The translations under genes were made by a program, and so were the position numbers. Positions 10,586-20,700 of a DNA stretch of 64,000 nucleotides are shown piece after piece. How positions within the stretch are numbered: position 1 is the stretch's first letter; each line of letters starts with the position of its first letter. Source of the DNA: Phyllobacterium calauticae. Lineage in GTDB: Bacteria; Pseudomonadota; Alphaproteobacteria; Rhizobiales; Rhizobiaceae. The DNA is taken from positions 620,001-684,000 of the forward strand of contig NZ_JAGENB010000002.1 in NCBI RefSeq assembly GCF_019991125.1, written 5' to 3'. The notes beneath the pieces are model-generated. The model ran no database searches. It was not told the origin of the DNA and saw nothing but the letters and a program-made list of their open reading frames with translations.

Positions 10586-11425
10586 ATGCAAAGAGAGTGG
10601 CGTCTGGCGCATGGGCGATCCCTCACCCTCGGGCCGGTGTCTGTCATCATGGGTGTTCTCAATGTCACGCCGGATTCGTTTTCCGATGGCGGCGTGCATC
10701 TGGCGCTGGACAAGGCCATCGAGGGCGCGAGGGCGATGATTGCCGAGGGGGCAACCATCATCGATGTCGGCGGCGAGTCGACCCGTCCCGGCGCAACCCG
10801 CGTCGATGCCCGGACCGAACAGGCGCGGGTACTTCCGGTCATCGAGGCCCTCGCAGGGGAAACCGATGTCATCATTTCCGTCGATACCTATCGCGAGGAA
10901 ACCGCGCGGCTGGCCGTTGCCGCCGGTGCGCATATCGTCAATGACGTGTGGGGTGTCCAGCGCGAACCGGCGATTGCCGATCTTGCGGCGGAAACCGGTG
11001 CCGGACTTGTCATCATGCATACGGGTCGGGAGCGGGAGCGCGATCCGGATGTCATCGTTGACCAATTCGCTTTCCTCAACCGGTCACTGGAGATCGCCAG
11101 GCTGGCCGGCGTGGCGCGCGAGCAGATCGTGCTCGATCCGGGATTCGGCTTTGCCAAGGAAACCGAGGAGAACCTTGCCCTGATGCGGCGGTTCGGCGAG
11201 CTGCAGGCCTTTGGTTACCCCTTCCTGGCGGGTACGTCGCGCAAGCGTTTCCTCGGTGCCGTGACAGGGCGCGATGCGGACGAGCGCGACGTGGTCACGG
11301 CCGCGACATCCGCGATCCTGCGGCTGGCCGGTGCGGATGTGTTTCGCGTGCATGATGTCAGGATGAACCGGGATGCGCTGGCCATCGCCGATGCCATGCT
11401 TGAAACCCGGAGTGCCGGGACATGA
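10586..11425 (+). CDS. folP: Dihydropteroate synthase
   Basis: FolP joins dihydropterin pyrophosphate with p-aminobenzoate to give dihydropteroate. The 279-residue protein has the pterin-binding signature GVLNVTPDSFSDGG (about 25-38), GGESTRPGA (about 65-73), SVDTY (about 95) and the DPGFGFAKE loop (about 178). The ATG follows a strong AAAGGAG site. Its stop overlaps the folK start by 4 nt (ATGA), so the two are translationally coupled. Many Rhizobiales carry folB between these genes; here it is absent. Confidence 0.97.
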   Translation: MQREWRLAHGRSLTLGPVSVIMGVLNVTPDSFSDGGVHLALDKAIEGARAMIAEGATIIDVGGESTRPGATRVDARTEQARVLPVIEALAGETDVIISVDTYREETARLAVAAGAHIVNDVWGVQREPAIADLAAETGAGLVIMHTGRERERDPDVIVDQFAFLNRSLEIARLAGVAREQIVLDPGFGFAKETEENLALMRRFGELQAFGYPFLAGTSRKRFLGAVTGRDADERDVVTAATSAILRLAGADVFRVHDVRMNRDALAIADAMLETRSAGT

Positions 11426-11946
11426 GCCCCGTGCACAAGGCGTGGCTGGGACTGGGCGGCAATATCGGCGAACCCGTTCAGTCGATGGCGGAAGCCCTGC
11501 AGGCCCTCGACCGCCGCGATGATACGCAGGTCACTGCCGTTTCGCCGGTTTACCGGACGCCGCCGTGGGGAAAGATCGATCAGGCGTGGTTTCACAATGC
11601 CTGTGCCTGTGTCGAAACATCCCTCGAACCGGAAGCTTTGCTGGCGGCCACGCTGGATATCGAGCGCCGGATGAAACGGGAGCGGATCGAACGCTGGGGA
11701 CCGCGCATCATCGACATCGACCTTTTGGCCTATGAGGGCAGGGAGCGCTTTGAAAGCCCGACGCTGACGCTGCCGCATCCGCGCATGACGGAACGGGCCT
11801 TTGTGCTGGTGCCGCTCGGCGATATAGCGCCGGATCTTGTGGTCAGCGGCAAAAGCATTGCCGGATGGGCAGTCCTGTGTGACCGTTCCGGCATAGAAAA
11901 GGCCCGCACGGATGCGGGCTGGTGGCGCGACAACCGAACGGATTGA
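11422..11946 (+). CDS. folK: 2-amino-4-hydroxy-6-hydroxymethyldihydropteridine pyrophosphokinase
   Basis: FolK transfers pyrophosphate from ATP to the pterin substrate used by FolP. The 174-residue protein has GLGGNIGEP at the N-terminus, the SPVYRTPPWG loop, and the signature ERWGPRIIDIDLL with its catalytic Asp residues, followed by LPHPRMTERAFVLVPL. It overlaps folP by 4 nt. The stop codon abuts the stop of the convergent gene at 11947 with no spacer. Confidence 0.97.
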   Translation: MSPVHKAWLGLGGNIGEPVQSMAEALQALDRRDDTQVTAVSPVYRTPPWGKIDQAWFHNACACVETSLEPEALLAATLDIERRMKRERIERWGPRIIDIDLLAYEGRERFESPTLTLPHPRMTERAFVLVPLGDIAPDLVVSGKSIAGWAVLCDRSGIEKARTDAGWWRDNRTD

Positions 11947-12489
11947 TCAGTTCTTGGCGATGCTGCTGACCGCGGTGTTGTCTACCCGCTTCAGGGTCAT
12001 GCCGACAACCGGGATCAGCGTATCTTCCAGCCGCACGGATATGGTGACGTTCAGCGTGTTGTCGCCGGTAAACTTGGCCAGCATTGCGCCGGTCAGCTGT
12101 TTGCGGGTGATGTTCAGGACAACCCGGTCGCCGGCAACGCTGCCGCCGGTGATATCAAGGCCCTTGCCCGCCGCACCGTCGAGGAACGTGCCCTTATAGG
12201 TGCCGCCGGAACGGGCGATGGTCGCCTTCATCGGCTGGTTGAAAATGCCGACACGGCAATTGCCGTCCAGCGTCATGCCTGCGGTCTCATCGGGCGTTGA
12301 ACCGTCGAGCGTGCAGGTGAATTTCGTGCCTTTGTACTTGCCGGCAACGATCTCGCCGGGACCAACCCACTGGCCTTCGACGGTCTGAAAGAACTCGGCG
12401 TCCTTGTCTTTGTCCTTGGCTTGTGCGGAAAACGCGAAGAGCGCGCATGCGAACAAAGATATGGTAGCGGCAGCTGCGCGTGTTTTCAT
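11947..12489 (-). CDS. Secreted conserved hypothetical protein
   Basis: The 180-residue protein starts with a clear signal peptide (MKTRAAAATISLFACALFAFSAQA), followed by a Lys/Asp stretch and a beta-rich body with regularly spaced Gly and hydrophobic pairs (GQWVGPGEIVAGKYKGTKF, GGTYKGTFLDG). Two Cys residues (CTLDG and NCRVG) could pair in the periplasm. I recognise no named family beyond a rhizobial conserved hypothetical. It is convergent with folK and shares no intergenic space with it. Confidence 0.75.
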   Translation of the reverse strand: MKTRAAAATISLFACALFAFSAQAKDKDKDAEFFQTVEGQWVGPGEIVAGKYKGTKFTCTLDGSTPDETAGMTLDGNCRVGIFNQPMKATIARSGGTYKGTFLDGAAGKGLDITGGSVAGDRVVLNITRKQLTGAMLAKFTGDNTLNVTISVRLEDTLIPVVGMTLKRVDNTAVSSIAKN

Positions 12490-12595
12490 TCGGGTTACTC
12501 AACACAAATCATTGAAATGACGATGACCGATCATCGGTTGGAATGGTTAACGGATGGTTGCCATTCCTGCCGAAATTGCAACCCCGTCCACAGGA

Positions 12596-13681
12596 TTATT
12601 GTTTTTTCCCGCCGCCGATACGGGCAAGATCCCCAATAAAATCGCCGATCCCCGGGCGTTTTTCCGCATTGAACGGAAAGGGCCGGACCAGATCCATTGC
12701 GGAAATGCCGATACGCGCGGTCATCAGGCCGTTGATGACGCCTTCGCCCAGCCGCGCCGAGAGCTTTGCCGCGAGCCCGTGGCCGACAAGCTGCTGGACG
12801 ATGCTGTCGCCCATGGCCACGGTGCCGGTGACGGCGAGATGGGCGATCACGTTGCGGGTCAGCTTGAGGAAGCCCAGCGTGCCGGGGCGTCCGCCATAGA
12901 GTTCCGACAGGCGGCGGATCAGCCGGGCCGACTCGAAAATCACATAGCCGATATCAACAAGCGCGCGCGGACTGACGGCGGTGACAACCGAAACGCGCTT
13001 TGCAGCGGCAAGAATGAGTTCGCGCGCCTGCCGGTCGAGCGGGCGCAGCAATTCGGTTTCCGTCAGGCGGATGAGATCGCGTCCGTCGATGACGTCATCG
13101 CGCAGATCATGCAGCAGGGCACGGCCCTTGGCGGTCGCCGGCATGGTTTCAGCTATGGTGACGAGCCGCGCAACTGCCGTCTTGGCCTGCCGTGCGTCAT
13201 TGTCGGCCGCCGCCTTGGCCGCTTCATCGCGCAGCGATTGTACGGACGCGAGGCGGCGCAGGGCAAGGGTTTCGCGGATGACGATGGCCAGAAGCGAGAG
13301 AGCGGCGACGATGCCGACGGCAAGCGCCGCCCAGCCAAGCCAGGGCGCACGCTCGAACAGGGTGCGAATGAGATTGTCGGCCCATAGCCCGACGGCGAGC
13401 GATACCAATACGCCGAGGGAGCCGGTCAGCACGGATGCAAAGGAGAAACGTTTCTTGCGCGGCAGGGCCGGTGGCGGGGTCAAGGCATCCAGTTCATCTG
13501 CCGTTGCGGCATCGAGGTCGAACACATCAACGGGTGCCGGTGTGATCACCGCGATATCCCTGATTGCGGTGGGCCTGCGGGCTTCGGCTGGTTTGTGCGT
13601 CGTTTCCGTCCCGGTGCGCGCGGTTGCCTCCGGCGGGGCCATGCGGAAGGCTGCAGGTTTGCGTGGGGTGCTGTCGGTCAT
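12596..13681 (-). CDS. TIGR01620/DUF697 inner-membrane protein (YcjF-like)
   Basis: The 361-residue protein has a disordered Pro/Thr-rich N-terminus of about 95 residues and two membrane segments (VLTGSLGVLVSLAVGLWADNL and WAALAVGIVAALSLLAIVI). A helical region and the C-terminal DUF697-like part (ALVDIGYVIFESARLIRRLSELYGGRPGTLG) follow. In enterobacteria YcjF is paired with the GTPase YcjX in the phage-shock region. Here its start overlaps the stop of the YcjX-like gene by 4 nt, so the pair is co-translated. The role is unproven; membrane-stress response is the usual suggestion. Confidence 0.88.
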   Translation of the reverse strand: MTDSTPRKPAAFRMAPPEATARTGTETTHKPAEARRPTAIRDIAVITPAPVDVFDLDAATADELDALTPPPALPRKKRFSFASVLTGSLGVLVSLAVGLWADNLIRTLFERAPWLGWAALAVGIVAALSLLAIVIRETLALRRLASVQSLRDEAAKAAADNDARQAKTAVARLVTIAETMPATAKGRALLHDLRDDVIDGRDLIRLTETELLRPLDRQARELILAAAKRVSVVTAVSPRALVDIGYVIFESARLIRRLSELYGGRPGTLGFLKLTRNVIAHLAVTGTVAMGDSIVQQLVGHGLAAKLSARLGEGVINGLMTARIGISAMDLVRPFPFNAEKRPGIGDFIGDLARIGGGKKQ

Positions 13682-15141
13682 GCGAGGCGATCTCCGATCA
13701 GGAACTGAAGCGCGCGATCAAGCCGGATATGTGGCAGCGACAGTGTAAACCCTTCTGCGGTCTTTTCGAGTACCGGCGGACGGAAACGGACGAAGCGAAT
13801 GGCCGGATCTTCAGAAGCCGATTCCGGTCCTTCGAAAATTGAATCCGGTCTTTCCGGTAAGTCACCGGGAAATATGGCTGTTTCCGTCTTGCCGTCGAAG
13901 TGTTCGCCGTCGATCGTTTCGCCCTTCAGCGGTGTTCCGACGATGACGGGGAGGATTTCCTTGCCCTGGGTGACGGTTGCCTCGCGCGTGGTGCGCACCG
14001 CCGCCATGGCCAGCACGTCGACATTCGCGCCGGAAAAGTCGGCACGGCCGACGGCCCGGTCCACCAGGCGGCGGACGATGGCCTGCAGCCGGTCATGGCT
14101 TTCATGGTGCAGATGATCGGCCTTGGTTGCGGCAATGAGAATGCGGCCGATGCGCCGCTGGACAAGCCCGGTGAGGAAATTGGTGCTGCCGGGACGAAAG
14201 CAGGAGAGGATTTCCGTCAGGGCACGCTCGAGATCGGCAATAGCGGACGATCCCGCATTCATCGCCTGCATGGCATCGACCAGTACGATCTGCCGGTCGA
14301 GCCGGGCAATGTGCTCGCGGAAAAACGGTTTGACCACATGGGTCTTGTAGGCCTCGTAGCGGCGCTCCATCATGGCGGCCAGCGAGCCGGGGCGGAACTT
14401 GCCGGATTTGAGATTGGGCAGGGGTGCGAAGGTGAGGGCGGGTGAGCCGTCAAGATCGCCGGGCATCAGAAAACGGCCGGGCGGCAATGTCGAGAGCGCC
14501 CGTTCGTCGGCCTTTCCCGCTTTGAGGTAGCCGGTGAAACTGCGAGCAAGCCGCTGCGCCGTTACTTCGTCGGCCTGCGCATCGGCATCAATGGCATCTG
14601 CCACGGCAAGCCACTCGCTTGCCAGCTCGCGGCGGCTTTCAAGGCGCGCCAGATCGAAGGAGTCGCTGGAGAATTCGGCAAAGGACTTGTTGAGGAGCGG
14701 CAGGTCGAGCAGCCATTCGCCGGGATAGTCGACAATATCGAGGGAAAGCTTGCCGCCGGAAAACATGCGGTTCCACATCGACGCGGATTCGTATTCGATG
14801 GTCAGCCGCAGCTCCGAAATGGCTCGGGTGGAATCCGGCCAGATACGGTCCTCGATGAGCGCCTTGAGGTGGTCCTCATACTGGAAGCGCGGCACGGCGT
14901 CGTCCGGCTGCTCCTCCAGATAGGCCTTGGCGATCCGGCCGGATTTCTGCGCTTCGAACATCGGCAGCCTGCCGCCGTGGATGAGATTGTGCACCAGCGC
15001 AGTGATGAAAACGGTCTTGCCCGCCCGGGAAAGGCCGGTCACACCAAGCCGGAGCGAGGGCGAAACCAGCCCCGCGGTCCGATCCGCCAGGGTATCGAGG
15101 GCGATCTTTGCCTCGTCGGTCAGTGTTGTCAGTGTTCCCAA
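13678..15141 (-). CDS. YcjX-family P-loop GTPase (DUF463)
   Basis: The 487-residue protein carries a Walker A motif GLSRAGKT at 36-43, a DYPGEWLLDLPLL segment (G3-like DxPG, about 137) and an ATKADHL motif (about 340, NKxD-like), as in the YcjX family of stress-linked GTPases. The start is a TTG at 15141 with AGGA eight bases upstream. No ATG or GTG lies further upstream in frame before a stop. It is the first gene of a two-gene operon with the TIGR01620 gene. Confidence 0.9.
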   Translation of the reverse strand: MGTLTTLTDEAKIALDTLADRTAGLVSPSLRLGVTGLSRAGKTVFITALVHNLIHGGRLPMFEAQKSGRIAKAYLEEQPDDAVPRFQYEDHLKALIEDRIWPDSTRAISELRLTIEYESASMWNRMFSGGKLSLDIVDYPGEWLLDLPLLNKSFAEFSSDSFDLARLESRRELASEWLAVADAIDADAQADEVTAQRLARSFTGYLKAGKADERALSTLPPGRFLMPGDLDGSPALTFAPLPNLKSGKFRPGSLAAMMERRYEAYKTHVVKPFFREHIARLDRQIVLVDAMQAMNAGSSAIADLERALTEILSCFRPGSTNFLTGLVQRRIGRILIAATKADHLHHESHDRLQAIVRRLVDRAVGRADFSGANVDVLAMAAVRTTREATVTQGKEILPVIVGTPLKGETIDGEHFDGKTETAIFPGDLPERPDSIFEGPESASEDPAIRFVRFRPPVLEKTAEGFTLSLPHIRLDRALQFLIGDRLA

Positions 15142-15219
15142 GTCAATCGTCCTGCACTTTCGCCCGTTCTCGGCCCGGATATAGGGGTGACACGTCTAAT
15201 GACAAGACGTTGGCTTTTT

Positions 15220-15735
15220 TCAGAGGTGCTCGGAAGGCGACAGGAACGTGCTCAGCGTCCCGGTTCCATGGCGGATTTCCGCCAGGGGAACGGCAAAATC
15301 AATGACGGCGAGCCCCGCCGTGGGAAAACCGGCTGCGAAGGTGGGGTGAGCGGGCGGATCGCCGCGCCCGGCAAGGGCAATGGCCACATCCTCCATCATC
15401 GGATTATGGCCGACCAGCATGACGGAATGCGCATTTTCATGCTCAAGACCCGCCATGCGGATGGCTGTCAGATAGTTGTCGGCGCTGCCGGAATAGAGTT
15501 TTTCCAGGTCTTCCAGAATGAGGGGCGGTTGCAGGGCGATATGTTCGAGTGTCTGCCTCGCCCGAACGGCGGTCGAGCAGAGGACGATGTCCGGCCGCAG
15601 CCCGAACCGTTTCATCTCTTCGCCGAGAACGGTTGCCGATTGAATTCCGACAGAATCCAAAGTCCGGTCAAAGTCTTTTTGCCCGGGAGATGGCCAGACT
15701 GCTTTGGCATGGCGGAGTAAATAGACCTGGCTCAT
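15220..15735 (-). CDS. sixA: SixA-type phosphohistidine phosphatase
   Basis: The 171-residue histidine-phosphatase-superfamily protein has the RHAKA motif with catalytic His9 at its N-terminus and a second active-site His in LVGHNPMMED (about 110). SixA removes phosphate from Hpt or PTS phosphohistidines. A longer frame reaches back to 15807, but the ATG at 15735 has GGAG eight bases upstream and gives the usual family length. It lies 78 bp upstream of the YcjX/TIGR01620 pair on the same strand. Confidence 0.88.
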   Translation of the reverse strand: MSQVYLLRHAKAVWPSPGQKDFDRTLDSVGIQSATVLGEEMKRFGLRPDIVLCSTAVRARQTLEHIALQPPLILEDLEKLYSGSADNYLTAIRMAGLEHENAHSVMLVGHNPMMEDVAIALAGRGDPPAHPTFAAGFPTAGLAVIDFAVPLAEIRHGTGTLSTFLSPSEHL

Positions 15736-16107
15736 CTCTAAACTCCACAGTGTTTTGGTTCTTTTAGGACACAATGAATGGATAAACCTCTGCGGCAAAT
15801 GACGCAATTCTCAAATAATTGTGCAAAACCGGCCTGTCCTATTTATGGGCGGCCTGCATTTCTGCGAGGCAATGGTTAAACGGCGCCAGCGGATACAGGC
15901 GGCCAAAACCGGGATTTTGCCGTATTTTCGGCTGGAATATCGCATTTTATGTCGAGATGGCCCGCATTTGGCGGATTGTTTGCCGATTATTTAAGCAAAA
16001 CCGCCTTGTTCGAATCCCTCAACAGCCTGTCGTTTTGCAGTTGTGCGGCTTTGTGACACGACCTATATAGGCCTCCTCGCGTCTCATAGGTGCAGGGTGA
16101 TTCAAAG
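15736..16107. other. Divergent promoter region between sixA and dksA
   Basis: This 372-bp region holds promoters for both genes. Near dksA, TATATAG at about 16063 could be a -10 box. A 13-mer ATTTTGCCGTATT at 15914-15926 recurs upstream of the OmpA-type lipoprotein gene (23154-23166). I see no gene here. Confidence 0.5.
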
Positions 16108-16524
16108 ATGAATAAACTTATCGATCTTGACTATAAGCCCACGGATGACGAGCCTTTCATGAGTGATCGGCAGAAATCCTATTTTCGTGAAAAACTAATC
16201 AACTGGAAGAACGACATTCTGCGGGAGGCGCGTGAAACGCTTGAGATCCTGCAGCAGGAAAATGCGAACCTGCCAGATATCGCTGATCGTGCATCGTCCG
16301 AAACGGACCGTGCGATCGAGTTGCGGGCGCGTGACCGGCAGCGCAAACTGATCTCAAAGATCGATGCAGCCTTGCAGCGCATTGATGATGGAACATACGG
16401 GTTTTGCGAGGAGACCGGTGATCCGATCAGCTTGAAGCGTCTGGATGCACGGCCGATAGCTACACTTTCCATCGAGGCGCAGGAACGTCACGAACGACGC
16501 GAGAAAGTCTACCGCGACGATTGA
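16108..16524 (+). CDS. dksA: RNA polymerase-binding transcription factor DksA
   Basis: DksA binds the RNA polymerase secondary channel and, with ppGpp, adjusts rRNA and stress transcription. The 138-residue protein has the coiled-coil arms (about 20-90, with DRASSETDRAIELRARDRQRKLISKI) and the globular C-terminus. Where E. coli DksA has four zinc-binding cysteines, only C100 remains (YGFCEETGDPISLKRL). Cysteine-poor DksA proteins are known in alphaproteobacteria, for example in Rhodobacter sphaeroides, and work without zinc. The start at 16108 follows GGTGA; a GTG at 16090 is in frame but less likely. Confidence 0.95.
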   Translation: MNKLIDLDYKPTDDEPFMSDRQKSYFREKLINWKNDILREARETLEILQQENANLPDIADRASSETDRAIELRARDRQRKLISKIDAALQRIDDGTYGFCEETGDPISLKRLDARPIATLSIEAQERHERREKVYRDD

Positions 16525-16547
16525 TGCGACCTTGATGAAACCAATAG

Positions 16548-16576
16548 AAAAGCCCGGATCGTTCCGGGCTTTTTTA
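16548..16576 (+). terminator. Rho-independent terminator of dksA
   Basis: Arms AAAAGCCCGGA/TCCGGGCTTTT followed by more T residues, 24 bp past the dksA stop. Confidence 0.9.
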
Positions 16577-16597
16577 TTGGAGAAGTCTCTCTGAAGG

Positions 16598-17686
16598 CTA
16601 ACGCTTTTCCGGCCTGGACAGATCGCCGAGCAGGCGCTCCATTTCATCCTCGATACTGCCGGTCTCCTTGCGCACTTCTTCATCGGGCGTGATGTGGAGT
16701 TCGCCTTCGAGATCCGACTCGAACGCATCGCCGAAATCAAGGTCCGCCAGATTGATGTCCGGTTCCTTCGCCTTGGCCGGCCCGAGAATTTCCAGCGACG
16801 ATTCTTCGTGGATGGACCTTACGCCTTCACTCTGCACGGCGAACGGGAACGCCGCCGCCGTGGTGGTTCTGGTTTCCAAAGGCGTCTTGGTTTCCGGATG
16901 TGTCTCATCAAAATGCGGCAGGGCATCGATGTGCGGTTCACTGCGCTGGCTTGCACCAAAGGACGGCGAGGCCGTCCGCTGCCAGCCATTGTCCCTATGC
17001 GGCGCCTCGATATGGGGTGTCCCGGCAGGCTGCTGCGCGGCGGCGGGTGGCGATACGGCATCGGGCGCACTGGCGATCGGAGGAATGGGCGCCATGGGTG
17101 GAACGGGCGGCAGCGGCGTTGCTGCCGTGATGGGGCGCTGTGGTTCGGGCTGCACCGTTTCGCGTTGCGGAGCCGCCGCTTGAACCGGAGCGGCCGGACG
17201 AACCGGCGCGGGCGGTGTTGCAGGTTGCACCGGCGCTGCGGGCCGGCTGACCGGAGTGACGGGCGGTGAAACGCGCGCCGGAGCCACGGGCTGCGGGCGG
17301 GGTGCCTCAACCGGCCGCGCCTCGGCTTTCGGCTCGGCATCCGCCGGAGCGATGGTGGCCGCGGGTTCGACGCGGGACTGCGGCTTGGCAAACTGACGGA
17401 TATTCTGCTCGATCACCAAATCGCTGGGACCGCCGATCAGGATCAGGTGTTCTACGTCGTCGCGCCGCACCAGAACCAGGCGGCGGCGATTATCGACAGC
17501 GGCGGCATCGGTCACCGACAGGCGGACCTGACGGTTGCGCCCGCCGGCAACGAAGGTTCCGCCGGTGACGCGCCGCAGAACGGCAAAGACGAGCAGCAGA
17601 AGGACAATGACCAGTGCGAAAAGAAGGATGAACCCGACAATCGGGGCAGCGGTTTCGCCGACGACAGCGACCAGCCAATTATGCAT
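16598..17686 (-). CDS. FliO-like membrane protein with long Pro/Ala-rich tail
   Basis: The 362-residue protein has one strong membrane segment (IVGFILLFALVIVLLLLVFAVLRRV, about 16-40) followed by a small basic FliO-like domain (about 45-100: RQVRLSVTDAAAVDNRRRLVLVRRDDVEHLILIGG). A disordered Pro/Ala linker of some 190 residues and an acidic C-terminus (DINLADLDFGDAFESDLEGEL) follow. FliO helps assemble the flagellar export gate. No other flagellar gene is nearby, so the job here may be non-flagellar. It is divergent from cckA, and AAAGGAGAG precedes the ATG. Confidence 0.75.
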   Translation of the reverse strand: MHNWLVAVVGETAAPIVGFILLFALVIVLLLLVFAVLRRVTGGTFVAGGRNRQVRLSVTDAAAVDNRRRLVLVRRDDVEHLILIGGPSDLVIEQNIRQFAKPQSRVEPAATIAPADAEPKAEARPVEAPRPQPVAPARVSPPVTPVSRPAAPVQPATPPAPVRPAAPVQAAAPQRETVQPEPQRPITAATPLPPVPPMAPIPPIASAPDAVSPPAAAQQPAGTPHIEAPHRDNGWQRTASPSFGASQRSEPHIDALPHFDETHPETKTPLETRTTTAAAFPFAVQSEGVRSIHEESSLEILGPAKAKEPDINLADLDFGDAFESDLEGELHITPDEEVRKETGSIEDEMERLLGDLSRPEKR

Positions 17687-18023
17687 GACGAACTCTCCTT
17701 TACATTCTCCGGGCCAAAAGGCACGTCCCCCGACATGGAACCCGGAGCAATAATCTGTGTGACACTAGTGCGAGCCTTTGCCTGCTGCAACCCTGACGCA
17801 TCGTCTGGCCTGTGGCTATCGGCTGGTCCTGCCGATCTTGTGCCGCAATTGCCGTGCGAAACCGTGGAATAATGGCTGGTTCTGCACGCTTGGGGTTTAT
17901 ACGGCATCAAAGATATGATCCAAACGATTCGGAACCAGCATTGGTCATACGGACCTCAGCCGGTTCAAAATATTGTGGCCTGCCCGGGCAGCTTCCGCGA
18001 TGAAAAGAAGGGGTTTGAGACGG
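17687..18023. other. Divergent promoter region between the FliO-like gene and cckA
   Basis: This 337-bp region has a perfect 12-bp palindrome CTGCCCGGGCAG at 17980-17991, just upstream of the cckA start. I see no CtrA-type TTAA-N7-TTAA box and no gene. Confidence 0.45.
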
Positions 18024-20612
18024 ATGTCTCAAGAGACGAACAACGATCTTTATCCAGAACCGATCATTGCCAACACAAAGTCGATCAAGGCGGCCTTGCG
18101 TCTTGTCATTCTCGGCATTGTGCTGGTCGGCGTTTCCATCCTTTATTTCATCTACCGCGACCAGCTGGGGCAGCAGTTTCTGCTGGGACTGCTCGGCACG
18201 CTGGCCATGACCGGCGTGTTCTATCTCTTCGGTTCGGCCATCAATGTCATCCAGTTTACACCGCGCGGCACCAGCGATGAACTGACGCGCGCCTTTGTCG
18301 ATACGTTTCCCGAGGGCACGGTTGTCACCGATCAGAAGGGCCGTATCGTCTACGCCAACCGCGCCTATGCCCAGTTGACGGGCGTGACCAATTCCAGCGA
18401 TGTCCGGGCGATAGAGCACATACTTTCCAGTGAAAGCGCCGCTTCCGATCCGATCTACCGGCTGGCCAATGCGGTGCGGGACGGTATTTCCGGCCAGGAG
18501 GAGCTGCGCCTGTCGCGGCCGCTCGACCCCGCCCGCGCGCCGATACCGACCTGGTATCGCGTCAAGGCCCGTGCCGTTGCGGGTATTCCCGGTCAGACAG
18601 CGCCGGTTTTTGCGTGGCAGATTGCCGATATCTCCGCCGAGCGCGCCGAGCAGGAGCGCTATTTCCAGGATATTCAGGAGGCCATCGATCACCTCGACCA
18701 TGCCCCGGCGGGCTTTTTCTCCGCCGACCCTGACGGGCGCATCACCTATATCAATGCGACATTGGCCGAATGGCTCGGGATTGACCTGACCAAGTTCACG
18801 CCGGGTTCCATGACGGTCCGCGATGTCGTCGCGGGTAACGGCATGGCGCTGATCAATGCGGTGAAGACGGAACCGGGTACCAGCCGCAACACGGTGATCG
18901 ATCTCGATCTGGCCAAGGCGAACGGCCAGAGCCTCGCCGTGCGCTTCTATCACCGTGTGCAGGCGCAGCGCGACGGCAAGCGCGGCCCGACCCGGACAAT
19001 CGTGCTCAACCGCGCCGAGGGCGAGGACAATTCCGCCGCCCTGCGCGCCGCCGAAGTGCGGTTCACCCGCTTTTTCAACTCGGCGTCCATGGCGATTGCC
19101 GCCGTCGATGCTTCAGGCAAGATCCTGCGCACCAATGCGCGGTTCCTCGGCCTGTTCTCGCCCGTGGTGGACCGCGATGCCATCGACCGGCGCACGCCAC
19201 TGGAAACCGTCGTGCATGAGCGCGATCGCGAGGCTTTCGACCGGGCGCTGGCCGCTGCCTTTGCCGGCAAGGCGGAGATTTCGCCGGTGGATACGGTCAT
19301 TCCCGGGCATGAGGAGCGCCATCTGCGCTTCTATATCAGTCCGGTCTTCGATGCTGGCTCGGAAGAGGGGGCAGAGGAGGCTGCCATCGTTTCCGTCGTG
19401 GAAACCACGGAGCAGAAGGCGCTGGAAGCCACCATGGCCCAGAGCCAGAAGATGCAGGCCGTCGGCCAGCTCGCGGGCGGCATCGCCCACGACTTCAACA
19501 ATGTGCTGACGGCAATCATCATGTCGTCCGACCTGCTGCTCACCAATCACCGGGCGTCCGACCCGTCCTTTGCCGACATCATGAACATCAAGCAGAACGC
19601 CAACCGCGCGGCATCGCTGGTGCGGCAGCTCCTGGCATTCTCGCGGCGCCAGACCCTGCGTCCGGAAGTGCTTGACCTCACCGATGTCATCGCCGATGTG
19701 CGCATGCTGCTGACACGGCTTGCGGGAACGCAGGTCAACCTCAAGATCGAGCATGGCCGCGACCTGTGGCCGGTGCGTGCCGATCTCGGCCAGTTCGAGC
19801 AGGTGGTGGTCAATCTGACCGTCAATGCACGCGATGCCATGCCGGAAGGCGGCGATCTGACCATCCGCACCCGCAATATCGGCGAAAGCGAAAGCGCGGC
19901 ATTGAACTACCGCGATCTCCTGCCAGGCGACTACGTCCTGGTCGAGGTGCAGGACAGCGGCACCGGCATGCCGCCCGAGGTCATCGAAAAGATTTTCGAA
20001 CCGTTCTTCACCACCAAGGAAGTCGGCAAGGGCACCGGTCTCGGGCTTTCCATGGTCTACGGTATCATCAAGCAGACCGGCGGTTCGATCCATTGCGAGT
20101 CCGAACTTGGCAAGGGCACCACATTCCGCATCTTCCTGCCGCGCCATGTGGAGGCTCCGGTCCTCAACGCGGCAGGTGAAGTGATTGCGGTTGAAGCGCC
20201 GAAGAAGGAAAAGAAGGTCGAGAAGGCCACCGATCTTTCCGGCTCCGCAACGGTTCTCCTCGTCGAGGACGAGGATGCGGTGCGCATGGGCGGTGTCCGG
20301 GCACTGCAATCGCGCGGCTATACGGTGCACGAGGCGTCCAGCGGTGTCGAAGCGCTTGAAGTGATGAAGGAACTGGGCGGCAAGGTCGATATCGTCGTGT
20401 CCGACGTGGTGATGCCGGAGATGGACGGCCCGACGCTGCTGCGCGAACTGCGCAAGGAATACGGGGATATCAAGTTCATCTTCGTTTCCGGTTATGCGGA
20501 AGACGCCTTTGCCCGCAACCTGCCGGAAGATGCCAAATTCGGCTTCCTGCCAAAACCCTTCTCGCTGAAGCAGCTGGCAACGTCGGTCAAGGAAATGCTG
20601 GAAAGCGAATAG
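18024..20612 (+). CDS. cckA: Cell-cycle hybrid histidine kinase CckA
   Basis: CckA drives the ChpT-CtrA/CpdR phosphorelay controlling the alphaproteobacterial cell cycle. The 862-residue protein has two membrane segments (about 20-43 and 49-72), PAS-like modules, a DHp domain with phospho-His489 in [14 protein letters not shown], and an HATPase domain with [17 protein letters not shown] and [18 protein letters not shown]. The C-terminal receiver carries the phosphoacceptor Asp794 in [17 protein letters not shown], rather than the HELRT type, is characteristic of CckA. Start codons at 18000 and 17973 are also in frame; I prefer 18024 because the N-terminus then begins just before the first membrane helix, but spacing from GGGG is loose. 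Confidence 0.95.
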   Translation: MSQETNNDLYPEPIIANTKSIKAALRLVILGIVLVGVSILYFIYRDQLGQQFLLGLLGTLAMTGVFYLFGSAINVIQFTPRGTSDELTRAFVDTFPEGTVVTDQKGRIVYANRAYAQLTGVTNSSDVRAIEHILSSESAASDPIYRLANAVRDGISGQEELRLSRPLDPARAPIPTWYRVKARAVAGIPGQTAPVFAWQIADISAERAEQERYFQDIQEAIDHLDHAPAGFFSADPDGRITYINATLAEWLGIDLTKFTPGSMTVRDVVAGNGMALINAVKTEPGTSRNTVIDLDLAKANGQSLAVRFYHRVQAQRDGKRGPTRTIVLNRAEGEDNSAALRAAEVRFTRFFNSASMAIAAVDASGKILRTNARFLGLFSPVVDRDAIDRRTPLETVVHERDREAFDRALAAAFAGKAEISPVDTVIPGHEERHLRFYISPVFDAGSEEGAEEAAIVSVVETTEQKALEATMAQSQKMQAVGQLAGGIAHDFNNVLTAIIMSSDLLLTNHRASDPSFADIMNIKQNANRAASLVRQLLAFSRRQTLRPEVLDLTDVIADVRMLLTRLAGTQVNLKIEHGRDLWPVRADLGQFEQVVVNLTVNARDAMPEGGDLTIRTRNIGESESAALNYRDLLPGDYVLVEVQDSGTGMPPEVIEKIFEPFFTTKEVGKGTGLGLSMVYGIIKQTGGSIHCESELGKGTTFRIFLPRHVEAPVLNAAGEVIAVEAPKKEKKVEKATDLSGSATVLLVEDEDAVRMGGVRALQSRGYTVHEASSGVEALEVMKELGGKVDIVVSDVVMPEMDGPTLLRELRKEYGDIKFIFVSGYAEDAFARNLPEDAKFGFLPKPFSLKQLATSVKEMLESE

Positions 20613-20700
20613 AGGACACGCTTGATACTTCGAGCGTTTTCGAAGCATCCTTGCCGTGGATAGGCCAGTATCGGCCCGGAAGCAGCCACGGAAGAATGCC

